Under the pieces are notes generated by a model, which saw only the letters and a program-made list of their open reading frames with translations, had not been told where the DNA came from and made no database searches. From Pseudomonas sp. (GTDB lineage Bacteria; Pseudomonadota; Gammaproteobacteria; Pseudomonadales; Pseudomonadaceae): 37,395 nucleotides of DNA. The stretch spans positions 1-37,395 of the forward strand of contig NZ_JAGIBG010000043.1 of NCBI RefSeq assembly GCF_017744435.1, given 5' to 3'. The translations under genes and the position numbers were made by a program. Below, in pieces: positions 16,442-24,208 of this stretch (its first letter is position 1; each line of letters begins with the position of its first letter).

Positions 16442-16999
16442 ATGGAGGCTCTCGACGCATTGCTCAACCGTGTTTCCGTGCCGCGCCTGACCGAACCTGC
16501 GCCCAACGAGGCCCAGCGCGAGGCGCTGTTCCAGGCCGCCTTGCGTGCACCGGACCACGGCCAGTTGCGGCCGTGGCGCTTCCTGACCATCGAGGGTCAG
16601 GGCCGCGACAAGCTCGGTGAGCTGTTTGCCGAAGCGGTGCAGCACAAAGGCGACGCCAGCCAGGCTGCGCTGGACAAGGCACGCGCGATGCCGCTGCGTG
16701 CGCCGTTGCTGATCGTGGTGATCGCCAAGCTGCAGGACCACTTCAAGGTGCCCAAGTCCGAGCAGCGCCTGGCGGCGGGTTGCGCGGCCCATGGCATCCT
16801 GATTGCGGCGCATGCCCAGGGGATCGGCGCGGTGTGGCGTACGGGTGACATGGCCTTCGATGCCCATGTGCATAAAGGTTTGGGCTTGGCCGAGAACGAG
16901 GAGCTGATTGGCTACCTGTATGTCGGTACGCCGATGGCCGAACCGCGCACGGCGCCGATTCTCAATACGGCCGATTATGTCGCTACCTGGGGCGAGTAA
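16442..16999 (+). CDS. YdjA-like NAD(P)H nitroreductase
   Basis: The 185-residue protein matches the small nitroreductases of the YdjA type: an N-terminal helix with RVSVPRLTEPAPNEAQREAL, the FMN-contacting segment AALRAPDHGQLRPWRFLTIEG, and the C-terminal GIGAVWRTGDMAFD with LGYLYVGTP-like ending (LIGYLYVGTPMAEPR). Such flavoenzymes reduce nitro compounds or other electron acceptors with NAD(P)H; the natural substrate is unknown. AGGAGG at 16430-16435 supports the start. It diverges from trkH and is followed by a REP pair. Confidence 0.9.
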   Translation: MEALDALLNRVSVPRLTEPAPNEAQREALFQAALRAPDHGQLRPWRFLTIEGQGRDKLGELFAEAVQHKGDASQAALDKARAMPLRAPLLIVVIAKLQDHFKVPKSEQRLAAGCAAHGILIAAHAQGIGAVWRTGDMAFDAHVHKGLGLAENEELIGYLYVGTPMAEPRTAPILNTADYVATWGE

Positions 17000-17010
17000 C
17001 GCGTTGGCTT

Positions 17011-17094
17011 CTTCGCGGGCAAGCCCGCTCCCACAGGGATCACCTCAGGCCTGAGGCCCGCGCCGAACCTGTGGGAGCGGGCTTGCCCGCGAAA
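17011..17094. repeat. REP inverted pair
   Basis: Arms CTTCGCGGGCAAGCCCGCTC... (17011-17037) and its complement (17068-17094) surround a 30-base centre. The pair lies between the convergent nitroreductase and cpxA-like genes. Confidence 0.85.
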
Positions 17095-17117
17095 GGGCCG
17101 GTGGCCCCAGCATCACG

Positions 17118-18452
17118 TTAACTGCCCGTCACTACCGCCAGCGGCAACTCCAACCGGGCCACGAATCCACCCTGCGGGTGATTCTCCAGCACCAGGCTCC
17201 CGCCATGCCGCTCCGCCGCCTTGCGCGCAATCGCCAGCCCCAGCCCATGCCCCGCCGCCTCCTGCCCCGGCGCCCGGAAGAACGGCTCGCCCAACTGCGC
17301 CAGGTGCTCCGGTGCCGCCCCGGGCCCATGGTCACGCACGCTCAGCACGATCTTGTCCTGCTCGCGCTGCGCGCTGATCTCGATCGGTTGCCCCTCCGGG
17401 CTGAAGCGCAGGGCATTGCGCACCAGGTTGTCCACGGCACGCTCGATCAGCGTCGGCCAGCCTTGCAGGGTCAGCCCCGGCTGCGCTTCCAGCTTCACTT
17501 CCTGCTCCGGCGCACTGAGCTGAGCGTCCTTGCGCACGCTGCCGAGCAGCGCGTTGAGGTCGACAGGCTCGGCATGGGCCTGCTCGGCATCGACCCGGGC
17601 CAAGGTCAAGATTTCGCTGATCAGGTCTTCCAGGCGGTCGCATTCACGGGTCAGGCGTGGCCACAGGGCCTGGCGCTGTTCGGTTTCGGCGCGCTCGGCC
17701 AGGGCCAGGGCAATGCGCAGGCGGGCCAGTGGTGAGCGCAGCTCGTGGGACACGTCGCGCAGCAGCTGGCGCTGGCTGCCGATCAGGCTCTGCAGGCGCG
17801 CGCCCATCTTGTTGAAGTCCTTGGCCAGCACGCCGAACTCGTCACGCCGGGCCGCCAGGCGGGCCAGGCTGTTCTGTTGGTAGCTGGCCTGGCCAAGGTC
17901 GTGCACGGCGCCGCGCAGGCGGCTGAGTGGGCGGGTGATCGACAGGGTCACCAGCAGGCTGAACAAGGTCAGCACCACCAGCGCGATGCCCAGGGCACTC
18001 AACGGCCAGAGCAGGCTCTCACGGTGCCAGGCGTCCAGCTCCGGGTGCGGGATGCGGTAGATCAACAGGTAGGTGTTGCCGCTGTCGGGGCTGGTGTATT
18101 CCTCGGTCAGGCGGCGCCACGGCAGGCGGCGCTCGTCATTGTGCTGGCGTGCCTCGAATGCCGCCGCGCGGCGCGGGAAGGTGCCAGGCACCACGGCATC
18201 GCCGCTGTCGTCGAGCACCTGCACATCGATCTTGTAGCGCTCCTTGCGTCGCTCCAGGAACGCTTGGGCAGACTCCAGGCCCTCCTGCTCGTAATGCTTG
18301 GCCCAGTGGCTGGCCATGGTCTTGAGGCCCGGGTGGCGGCTGAGGATCCAGGCGTCCTGGTTGAGCATGTGGCCGAGCAGGATCGACAGGCCCGCGACCA
18401 GGGTGATAGCCAGCCAGAAACTGGCCAGGATGCGCCAGAACAGAGAACGCAA
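17118..18452 (-). CDS. cpxA: CpxA-like sensor histidine kinase
   Basis: The 444-residue protein has an N-terminal membrane segment (about 7-29), a periplasmic region of some 120 residues, a second membrane segment (about 148-172), a HAMP linker (ITRPLSRLRGAVHDL), the phosphoacceptor His236 in DVSHELRSPLARLR, and an ATPase domain with the N box (NLVRNALRFSPEG) and G boxes (DHGPG, GHGLGLAIA). SHELRSPL and the partner regulator point to the CpxA branch of envelope stress sensors. I chose TTG at 18452: AGGAGG lies 5 bases upstream. An ATG at 18506 would place codons inside a terminator hairpin and is rejected. A GTG at 18458 sits too close to the ribosome binding site. The gene is last in the cpxR, cpxP-like, cpxA order. 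Confidence 0.88.
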   Translation of the reverse strand: MRSLFWRILASFWLAITLVAGLSILLGHMLNQDAWILSRHPGLKTMASHWAKHYEQEGLESAQAFLERRKERYKIDVQVLDDSGDAVVPGTFPRRAAAFEARQHNDERRLPWRRLTEEYTSPDSGNTYLLIYRIPHPELDAWHRESLLWPLSALGIALVVLTLFSLLVTLSITRPLSRLRGAVHDLGQASYQQNSLARLAARRDEFGVLAKDFNKMGARLQSLIGSQRQLLRDVSHELRSPLARLRIALALAERAETEQRQALWPRLTRECDRLEDLISEILTLARVDAEQAHAEPVDLNALLGSVRKDAQLSAPEQEVKLEAQPGLTLQGWPTLIERAVDNLVRNALRFSPEGQPIEISAQREQDKIVLSVRDHGPGAAPEHLAQLGEPFFRAPGQEAAGHGLGLAIARKAAERHGGSLVLENHPQGGFVARLELPLAVVTGS

Positions 18453-18470
18453 GAGCACCTCCTGAAAACG

Positions 18471-18504
18471 GGAAAAGCCCGGCCCGCTTGAGGGCGGGCC
18501 GGGC
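18471..18504 (-). terminator. Rho-independent terminator between cpxP-like gene and cpxA
   Basis: On the minus strand a perfect 11-bp GC-rich stem (18504-18494 with 18487-18477, loop of 6 bases) is followed by TTTTCC. It begins 15 bases after the cpxP-like stop and ends just before the cpxA ribosome binding site. Confidence 0.85.
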
Positions 18505-18518
18505 ATTGGGGTGACAGC

Positions 18519-18935
18519 TTACTGGGCCTTGCCAGCTTTTTCAGCTTTCCAGGCCTGGAACTCCTTCCATTCAGCCTTGCGTGCTTCGCGTTCCTTTTGC
18601 AGTTCGTCGAACTTCTTCTGCTGGTCGGGCTTGAGCAGCGCGCGGACCTGGCTGTCGGTCTTGTCGTGGCTGGCCTTGAGCTCGTCTTTCATGGCCTTCT
18701 GGTCGGCTGCCGGCAGCTTGTCCAGGTAGCGTTCGGTGATTTCGCGGCGGTGCTGCATCTGCTCGCCCATCAGTTTGCCGATCTGCTGGCGCTGGTCGCG
18801 GCTCAGGTCCAGTTGGGCGAAAGGCGCATCACCGCGATGATGCGGGCCGTCGTGACGCTGGCCGCCTTCAGGCATGGCCATGGCCACGGTTGGCAGGGCG
18901 GCGGCGAACATCAGGGCGATAAGGGTCTTGCGCAT
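18519..18935 (-). CDS. Spy/CpxP-like periplasmic LTXXQ protein
   Basis: The 138-residue protein has a clear signal peptide (MRKTLIALMFAAALPTVAMA, cleavage near residue 20) and a mature part rich in charged helices and histidines (HDGPHHRGD). Two LTXXQ-like motifs occur: LDLSRDQRQQIGKLM and ALLKPDQQKKFDEL, typical of the Spy/CpxP fold. In E. coli, CpxP holds the kinase CpxA inactive and Spy is a periplasmic chaperone. Its place between the regulator and kinase genes supports a CpxP-type feedback role, by inference. A GTAAA-N6-GTAAA box lies about 81-96 bases before the start. A strong terminator follows. Confidence 0.88.
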   Translation of the reverse strand: MRKTLIALMFAAALPTVAMAMPEGGQRHDGPHHRGDAPFAQLDLSRDQRQQIGKLMGEQMQHRREITERYLDKLPAADQKAMKDELKASHDKTDSQVRALLKPDQQKKFDELQKEREARKAEWKEFQAWKAEKAGKAQ

Positions 18936-19015
18936 GGTGTCTCTCCTGTCATGGGCCGGTGTTTACCGGATGAGCTCAGTCTAGGGAGATCAAGGTCAAG
19001 CGCAGTCAGCGGACG

Positions 19016-19031
19016 GTAAAGGCAGGGTAAA
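19016..19031. promoter_or_regulatory. Candidate CpxR box
   Basis: GTAAA-GGCAGG-GTAAA is a perfect tandem match to the E. coli CpxR consensus (GTAAA, 4-8 spacer bases, GTAAA), read on the plus strand. It sits 81-96 bases upstream of the cpxP-like start, within the 124-base gap after the cpxR-like gene. Confidence 0.6.
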
Positions 19032-19059
19032 GATGGGGCACAGGCGGCCCCATGCAGGT

Positions 19060-19737
19060 TTACAGGCTGTAGTAGTAACCGCGGCTACGCAGTGCCACGA
19101 TTCGCGGCCGCCCATCGGGGTGTGGGCCGACTTTCTTGCGCAAGTTGCTGACGTGCATGTCCAGGCTGCGGTCATACAGGGTCAGCTTGCGCCCCAGGGC
19201 GATCTGCGCCAGTTCCTGTTTGTCCAGCGGCTCGCCCGGCTGGCGCAGCAGCGCCTCGAGGATGCGGCTCTCGGACAGCGTCAGGCTCATGTCGCGGCCA
19301 TCGATGCTGACCACGCCGCGCACCGGGCTGAACGCCAGGTCGCCGATCTCCAGCTGGGTGGTGGTGGCAGTGGGGTGGCTGCGGCGCAACACGGCGCGCA
19401 GGCGGGCGGTGAGCTCACGAGGGTCGCAGGGCTTGGCCAGGTAATCGTCGGCGCCCAGCTCCAGGCCGAGGATGCGGTCCAGTGGTTCGCCACGGGCCGA
19501 CAGCATCAGTACCGGCAGCTCGGCGTGTTCGCTGCGCAGCTGTTTGAGCAGCTCCAGGCCGCTGCCGTCGGGCAGCATCACATCCAGCACCACGGCCGCC
19601 GGGGCCTGCTCGGCCAACGCCTGTCGCGCGCTCTGGCCATCGTGGCAGGCGCGTACCGCAAACCCTTCCTGGGTCAGCCAGCTGCCGAGCAGCTCGCAGA
19701 GTTCCTGGTCATCATCAATCAGTAACAGCTCGCTCAT
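19060..19737 (-). CDS. cpxR: CpxR-like response regulator
   Basis: This 225-residue OmpR/PhoB-type regulator has a receiver domain (acidic pair DDD at 8-10, phosphoacceptor Asp52, Lys102) and a winged-helix DNA-binding domain. LDRILGLELGADDYLAKP and the C-terminal GRKLTLYDRSLDMHVSNLRKK closely resemble E. coli CpxR (remembered pattern GKRLTPFDRAIDMHISNLRRK). Phosphorylated CpxR would activate envelope stress genes. It is first of a three-gene minus-strand group (cpxR, cpxP-like, cpxA). Its own promoter was not firmly found; two GTGCAATT direct repeats (19811-19818 and 19824-19831) lie upstream and could matter for regulation. Confidence 0.9.
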   Translation of the reverse strand: MSELLLIDDDQELCELLGSWLTQEGFAVRACHDGQSARQALAEQAPAAVVLDVMLPDGSGLELLKQLRSEHAELPVLMLSARGEPLDRILGLELGADDYLAKPCDPRELTARLRAVLRRSHPTATTTQLEIGDLAFSPVRGVVSIDGRDMSLTLSESRILEALLRQPGEPLDKQELAQIALGRKLTLYDRSLDMHVSNLRKKVGPHPDGRPRIVALRSRGYYYSL

Positions 19738-19842
19738 GACTCACTCAATTCAAATCGACGGCGTCTGACGCGCTCGCCAGTGGCAAAGATACCGCAGACT
19801 GGGGACGACTGTGCAATTCGAGCGTGCAATTAGGAGGGGCAG

Positions 19843-19873
19843 ACCGCGTCGCCAGCTTGATCGGCGACGCGGT
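19843..19873 (-). terminator. Hairpin after yciI, possible terminator
   Basis: A perfect 11-bp stem (ACCGCGTCGCC 19843-19853, GGCGACGCGGT 19863-19873) begins 7 bases after the yciI stop. It lacks a run of T, so it may be a weak or Rho-assisted end, or only protect the mRNA. Confidence 0.5.
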
Positions 19874-19879
19874 GGCCGG

Positions 19880-20179
19880 TCAGGGCAGGACTTGCTTGAA
19901 CGGCTTGACGATGACCTTGTCGTACACGCCCGCAGCGATGTACGGGTCGGCATCGGCCCAGGCCTGGGCGGCGGCCAGGGAGTCGAACTCGGCGACGATC
20001 AGGCTGCCGCTGAAGCCGGCTTCACCTGGGTCGTTGCTGTCGATGGCCGGGTGCGGGCCGGCCAGCACCACGCGGCCTTCGGCCTTGAGCTGTTGCAGGC
20101 GCTCGATGTGCGCCGGGCGTGCGGCCAGGCGTTTTTCCAGGGAGTTCGCGACGTCGCTGGCGATGATGGCGTAGAGCAT
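19880..20179 (-). CDS. yciI: YciI family protein
   Basis: The 99-residue protein matches YciI: MLYAIIASDVANSLEKRLAARPAHIERL with the conserved R-x-x-H, then GRVVLAGPHP and AEFDSLAAAQAWADADPYIAAGVY. The fold is a ferredoxin-like dimer with a putative active-site His/Asp pair; the reaction is unknown. It begins one base after the stop of the YciB gene, so they form an operon. The same yciB-yciI pairing is found in E. coli. Confidence 0.92.
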   Translation of the reverse strand: MLYAIIASDVANSLEKRLAARPAHIERLQQLKAEGRVVLAGPHPAIDSNDPGEAGFSGSLIVAEFDSLAAAQAWADADPYIAAGVYDKVIVKPFKQVLP

Positions 20180-20180
20180 G

Positions 20181-20774
20181 TCAATCCTTGGGTTTGGAGG
20201 TGGAAGGGTCGTCGTGCAGGTGACGCGACAGGTACACGCCCTGCGCCACCAGGAAGATCACGGTCATGCCCAGGCTGCCGAACACCTTGAAGTCCACCCA
20301 GAAGTCCTGGAAGGTGAAGGCCACGAACAGGTTGGCGGCGCCGCAGAACAGGAAGAAGGCGATCCAGGCCACGTTCAGGCGCGACCAGATGGCATCGGGC
20401 AGGGTCAGCGCGTGGCCCATGATGCGCTTGATCAGCACCCGGTCGCCGATGAAGTGGCTACCGGCGAAGCCCAGGGCAAACAGCCAGTTGACCACCGGCG
20501 CCTTCCACTTGAGGAAGGTTTCGCTGTGGAAGGTCAGGGTCAGGCCGCCGAACACCAGGCAGGCAATCAGGGTCAGCCACTGGCCCTTTTCCAGCTTGCG
20601 CTGGCGCAGGAACAGCGCGCCGTACACCACCAGCGAGCTGATGATCAGCATCGCCGTGGCGCTGTAGATGCCGCCGAATTCGAAGCTGTGGCCGGCGACG
20701 TCCAGCGGGCGCGGGTCGAGCTTGTAGACGATGAAGAACAGCAGCAGCGGGATGAAATCGATGAATTGTTTCAC
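20181..20774 (-). CDS. yciB: YciB/IspZ intracellular septation protein A
   Basis: The 197-residue, five-segment inner membrane protein starts KQFIDFIPLLLFFIVYKL, the family signature, and carries GSHFIGDRVLIKRIMG and WVDFKVFGSLGMTVIFL later. YciB affects cell envelope synthesis and septation and interacts with division and elongation proteins in E. coli. GTG at 20774 was chosen because it gives the typical N-terminus; the frame is open 23 codons further upstream, which would overlap the divergent rnm gene. The ribosome binding site is weak. yciI follows with one base between. Confidence 0.9.
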   Translation of the reverse strand: MKQFIDFIPLLLFFIVYKLDPRPLDVAGHSFEFGGIYSATAMLIISSLVVYGALFLRQRKLEKGQWLTLIACLVFGGLTLTFHSETFLKWKAPVVNWLFALGFAGSHFIGDRVLIKRIMGHALTLPDAIWSRLNVAWIAFFLFCGAANLFVAFTFQDFWVDFKVFGSLGMTVIFLVAQGVYLSRHLHDDPSTSKPKD

Positions 20775-20841
20775 AATGGCAGCCAGAATCGGGATGTGAC
20801 GGCATAATAACAAACATCGAATCCAGCGAAAGCGCTCCTCC

Positions 20842-21702
20842 ATGAATGTTGATCTGCACTGTCACAGCACGGCCTCCGACGGCGCCCTGTCGCCCACGGA
20901 CCTGGTCGCCCGGGCCCATGAGCACGGGGTGCAAACGCTGGCACTGACCGACCACGACACCCTCGAAGGGCTGCCCGAAGCGCGCCAGGCCTGCCACGCG
21001 CGTGGCATGCGCTGGGTCAGCGGGGTAGAGCTGTCGTGCACCTGGGGCGGCGCGACCATTCACGTGCTGGGCTACAACTTTCCGCTCGATGCGCCGCCCT
21101 TGCTCCAGGCCATCGAGGCCCTGCACCGTGGCCGCTGGTTGCGCGCCGAGGAAATCGACAAACGGTTGGCGGCCAAGGGCATGCCGGGCGCCCTCGACGG
21201 CGCGCGCGCCGTACAACAGGAACTGGGGGACAGCGGCAACGCCCCGGCGCGGCCGCACTTTGCCGAATTCATGGTGCGCGCCGGCCACGTCAAGGACCGC
21301 GCCGAGGCCTTCCGCAAGTGGCTGGGGGCCGGCAAGCTGGGTGACGTCAAGCAGCACTGGCCGACGCTCGAGGAAACTGTCGCGACCCTGCGCCAGTCCA
21401 ACGCCTGGGTGAGCCTTGCGCATCCCATGCATTACGATCTGACCCGCAGCAAGCGCAGGCGGCTGATTGCCGACTATATTCAGGCAGGCGGGCAGGCACT
21501 TGAAGTGGTCAACGGGATGATGCCGGCCGAGCAGGTGGGCACGATGTCCATCCTTACCCGTGAGTTCGGCCTGCTGGCAAGCGCTGGCAGCGATTTCCAC
21601 GGCCCCGGCACCTGGGGCGAGATCGGTGCCTACCGGCCATTGCCCGAGGACTTGCCACCTCTGTGGCGTCGATTCAGTCATGAACAGCCTATGGCGCTAT
21701 GA
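20842..21702 (+). CDS. rnm: PHP-domain RNase AM (Rnm/YciV/TrpH)
   Basis: The 286-residue protein has all PHP motifs: DLHCHSTASDG, LTDHDT, GVELSC, AHP and SDFHG, whose His/Asp/Glu residues bind three metal ions. The E. coli homologue Rnm (RNase AM) is a 5'-3' exonuclease that trims 5' ends of rRNA precursors and degrades short RNAs and 3',5'-bisphosphates. Length fits the family. It diverges from yciB and leads a run of closely packed genes: yciO starts 13 bases after its stop and scpA overlaps yciO. Confidence 0.93.
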   Translation: MNVDLHCHSTASDGALSPTDLVARAHEHGVQTLALTDHDTLEGLPEARQACHARGMRWVSGVELSCTWGGATIHVLGYNFPLDAPPLLQAIEALHRGRWLRAEEIDKRLAAKGMPGALDGARAVQQELGDSGNAPARPHFAEFMVRAGHVKDRAEAFRKWLGAGKLGDVKQHWPTLEETVATLRQSNAWVSLAHPMHYDLTRSKRRRLIADYIQAGGQALEVVNGMMPAEQVGTMSILTREFGLLASAGSDFHGPGTWGEIGAYRPLPEDLPPLWRRFSHEQPMAL

Positions 21703-21715
21703 ACAGGACGACTTC

Positions 21716-22345
21716 GTGAGCCAATTTTTCCAGATTCATCCGGAGAACCCTCAGCCGCGCCTGATCCGCCAGGCGGTGGAGATCATCCGCAAGGGCGGCG
21801 TGGTGGTCTACCCGACCGACTCGGCCTATGCCCTGGGTTGCCAGATCGGCGACAAGGCGGCGATCGAGCGGGTGCGTCGCCTGCGCGGCCTGGACAAGAC
21901 CCACAACTTCACCCTGATGTGTTGCGACATGTCGCAACTGGGGCTGTACGCCAAGGTCGACACCGGCACCTTCCGCCTGCTCAAGGCCCATGTACCCGGG
22001 CCCTACACCTTCATCCTCAACGGTACCCGCGAAGTGCCGCGCCTGCTGCTGCACGAAAAGCGCCGCACCATCGGCCTGCGCGTGCCGGACCACGCTATTA
22101 CCTTGGCGCTGCTGGCCGAACTGGGTGAGCCGCTGATGAGCGTGAGCCTGATCCTGCCGGGCGACACCGAGCCGATGACCGACCCCTACGAGATCCGCGA
22201 GCGCCTGGAGCACCATGTCGACCTGGTGATCGACGGCGGCTTCGGCGACCTAAAGGCTTCGACCATCATCGACCTGTCCGGCGACGAGCCTGAACTGATC
22301 CGCGAAGGCTGCGGCGACCCCACGCCGTTCATGGTCAACGCGTGA
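21716..22345 (+). CDS. yciO: YciO, Sua5/YrdC-family threonylcarbamoyl-AMP synthase-like protein
   Basis: The 209-residue protein is a Sua5/YciO/YrdC-domain protein: GGVVVYPTDSAYALGCQIGDKAAIERVRRLRGLDKTHNFTLM carries the typical K-R-K-type nucleotide site region, with VPGPYTFILNGTREVPRLL and TIGLRVPDH after it. YrdC/TsaC makes threonylcarbamoyl-AMP for tRNA t6A; YciO members are paralogues with weaker or uncertain activity. GTG at 21716 follows AGGACG at a usual distance and aligns with YciO; an ATG at 21680 overlaps rnm. The stop codon overlaps the scpA start by four bases. Confidence 0.9.
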   Translation: MSQFFQIHPENPQPRLIRQAVEIIRKGGVVVYPTDSAYALGCQIGDKAAIERVRRLRGLDKTHNFTLMCCDMSQLGLYAKVDTGTFRLLKAHVPGPYTFILNGTREVPRLLLHEKRRTIGLRVPDHAITLALLAELGEPLMSVSLILPGDTEPMTDPYEIRERLEHHVDLVIDGGFGDLKASTIIDLSGDEPELIREGCGDPTPFMVNA

Positions 22346-23199
22346 GCCAGGTGGAAGCACCCGAGGCGCCGGCCGAACAGGTCGAGCCGTCGCCGCAGCA
22401 GTTGCAGCTGGCGCTGGTCTACGGCGAAGCGCTGACCGAAATGCCGGTGGACCTGTACATTCCGCCGGACGCCCTGGAAGTCATCCTCGAAGCCTTCGAG
22501 GGCCCGCTGGACCTCTTGCTGTACCTGATCCGCAAGCAGAACATCGACATCCTCGACATCCCGGTGGCGGAAATCACCCGCCAGTACATGGGCTACGTCG
22601 AGCTGATGAAGAGCGTGCGCCTGGAGCTGGCCGCCGAGTATCTGGTGATGGCCGCCATGCTCGCCGAGATCAAGTCGCGCATGCTGCTGCCGCGCTCGGC
22701 CGAGGTCGAGGAAGAGGAGGGCGACCCACGCGCCGAGCTGATCCGCCGCCTGCAGGAGTACGAGCGCTTCAAGGCCGCCGCCGAGGGCATCGACGAGCTG
22801 CCGCGGGTGGGGCGCGAAATCGTCGTGCCGCGTCTTGAGGCGCCCCAGGCCAAGGTGCGCAAGCTGCTGCCGCAGGTCAGCCTGGAGGAACTGCTGGTGT
22901 CCATGGCCGAGGTCATGCGCCGCAACGACCTGTTCGAAAGCCACCAGATCACCCGCGAGACGCTGTCCACCCGCGAGCGCATGAGTGACGTGCTGGAGCG
23001 CCTCAAGGGTGGCGCGTTCGTGCCGTTCGTCGAGCTGTTCACGCCCGAGGAAGGCAAGCTCGGTGTGGTGGTGACCTTCATGGCGATTCTCGAGCTGGTG
23101 AAGGAATCGCTGGTCGAACTGGTGCAGAATGAGCCCTTTGCGCCGATCCATGTGCGGCTGCGCCCCGAGTCTGTCGAAGAACCTGATGAATCTGAATGA
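22342..23199 (+). CDS. scpA: Segregation and condensation protein ScpA
   Basis: ScpA is the kleisin of the SMC-ScpAB condensin that compacts and segregates chromosomes. The 285-residue protein has an acidic N-terminal extension of about 40 residues before the kleisin signature FEGPLDLLLYLIRKQNIDILDIPVAEITRQYM and EYLVMAAMLAEIKSRMLLPR. The C-terminal winged helix ends in VTFMAILELVKESLVELVQ, the part that binds the SMC head. GTG start at 22342 overlaps the yciO stop (GTGA). The 3' end overlaps scpB by 14 bases, so translation is likely coupled. Confidence 0.94.
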   Translation: MSQVEAPEAPAEQVEPSPQQLQLALVYGEALTEMPVDLYIPPDALEVILEAFEGPLDLLLYLIRKQNIDILDIPVAEITRQYMGYVELMKSVRLELAAEYLVMAAMLAEIKSRMLLPRSAEVEEEEGDPRAELIRRLQEYERFKAAAEGIDELPRVGREIVVPRLEAPQAKVRKLLPQVSLEELLVSMAEVMRRNDLFESHQITRETLSTRERMSDVLERLKGGAFVPFVELFTPEEGKLGVVVTFMAILELVKESLVELVQNEPFAPIHVRLRPESVEEPDESE

Positions 23200-23956
23200 A
23201 CCCCGCGACCTGGCGTCGCTGATCGAAGCCTTCCTGCTCGCCTCGGGCAAGCCGCAGTCCCTCGAACGCCTCTACGAGCTGTTCGAGGAGGCCGAGCGCC
23301 CCGAGCCGAAGGTGTTCAAGAAGGCCCTGGAAGTGCTCGCCAAGTCCTGTGCCGGGCGGGCTTTCGAGCTCAAGGAAGTGGCCACCGGTTACCGCTTGCA
23401 GATTCGTGAAGATTTCGCGCCCTGGGTTGGCCGGCTGTGGGAGGAGCGCCCGCAACGGTATTCTCGTGCGCTGCTCGAAACGATGGCGCTGATCGCCTAC
23501 CGCCAGCCCATCACCCGTGGCGAGATCGAGGATGTGCGCGGCGTGGCGGTCAACAGCAACATCATCAAGACACTGATGGAGCGCGAGTGGATTCGCGTGG
23601 TCGGCCACCGCGAGGTGCCCGGCCGCCCGGCGATGTTCGCCACCACCAAGGCGTTTCTCGATCATTTCAACCTCAAGAGCCTGGATGAGCTGCCAGCGCT
23701 GGCCGAACTGCGCGAGATGGAGCCGGAGCCGCTGCTCGATCCGGATGATGCCCCGGTTCCGGCGCACATACAGGCCTTGGCCGATGCCAGCCTGGGCGAA
23801 GAGGAAGCAGTCGGCGAGCCGAAGGAAGAGACCAGCTTCCGCAGCCTGTTGGTGGAGCTTGATGCCATGGAGGAGGGGCTGAAGACCGACTTCGACGACC
23901 TGCGGGAAGAAGAGCCCGAAGCCTCGGTGGAGGAAGAGGGCAAGTCCGAGCCTTGA
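23186..23956 (+). CDS. scpB: Segregation and condensation protein ScpB
   Basis: ScpB binds ScpA as a dimer in the SMC complex. The 256-residue protein shows two winged-helix domains: LASLIEAFLLASGKPQSLERLYELF at the start and the second with SRALLETMALIAYRQPITRGEIEDVRGVAV and FATTKAFLDHFNLKSLDELP, the strongest ScpB signature. A C-terminal tail of about 70 acidic residues (PEASVEEEGKSEP at the end) is typical of pseudomonads. The start at 23186 was chosen since MNLNEPRD aligns with ScpB; it lies inside the end of scpA. Confidence 0.94.
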   Translation: MNLNEPRDLASLIEAFLLASGKPQSLERLYELFEEAERPEPKVFKKALEVLAKSCAGRAFELKEVATGYRLQIREDFAPWVGRLWEERPQRYSRALLETMALIAYRQPITRGEIEDVRGVAVNSNIIKTLMEREWIRVVGHREVPGRPAMFATTKAFLDHFNLKSLDELPALAELREMEPEPLLDPDDAPVPAHIQALADASLGEEEAVGEPKEETSFRSLLVELDAMEEGLKTDFDDLREEEPEASVEEEGKSEP

Positions 23957-23969
23957 TGTTGCCTGTACC

Positions 23970-24047
23970 GGCCTCTTCGCGGGACAAGCCCGCTCCCACA
24001 GGTACTGCGCGCTTCCTGTGGGAGCGGGCTTGCCCCGCGAAGAGGCC
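23970..24047. repeat. REP inverted pair
   Basis: Arms 23970-24002 and 24015-24047 are complementary over 33 bases with one mismatch, around a 12-base centre. The pair lies right after scpB. Confidence 0.88.
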
Positions 24048-24137
24048 AGCAATGCCTACGCATCACCATTAGGCAGAATTCACTCCCAAAGCCCACAAAA
24101 CCCTCTACCCTGCAGTGCGTTCCCCCAGCGAACCGCG

Positions 24138-24143
24138 TATGAT
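24138..24143 (+). promoter_or_regulatory. Candidate -10 element of rluB
   Basis: TATGAT at 24138-24143 lies 65 bases before the rluB ATG. No good -35 match is seen at the right distance. Confidence 0.3.
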
Positions 24144-24208
24144 GCGCGGCCTTTTGGCGCGTTCGTCGCCAGAACCCTGTTTTCATTCCTACACCGGGAG
24201 GTGCCCAG

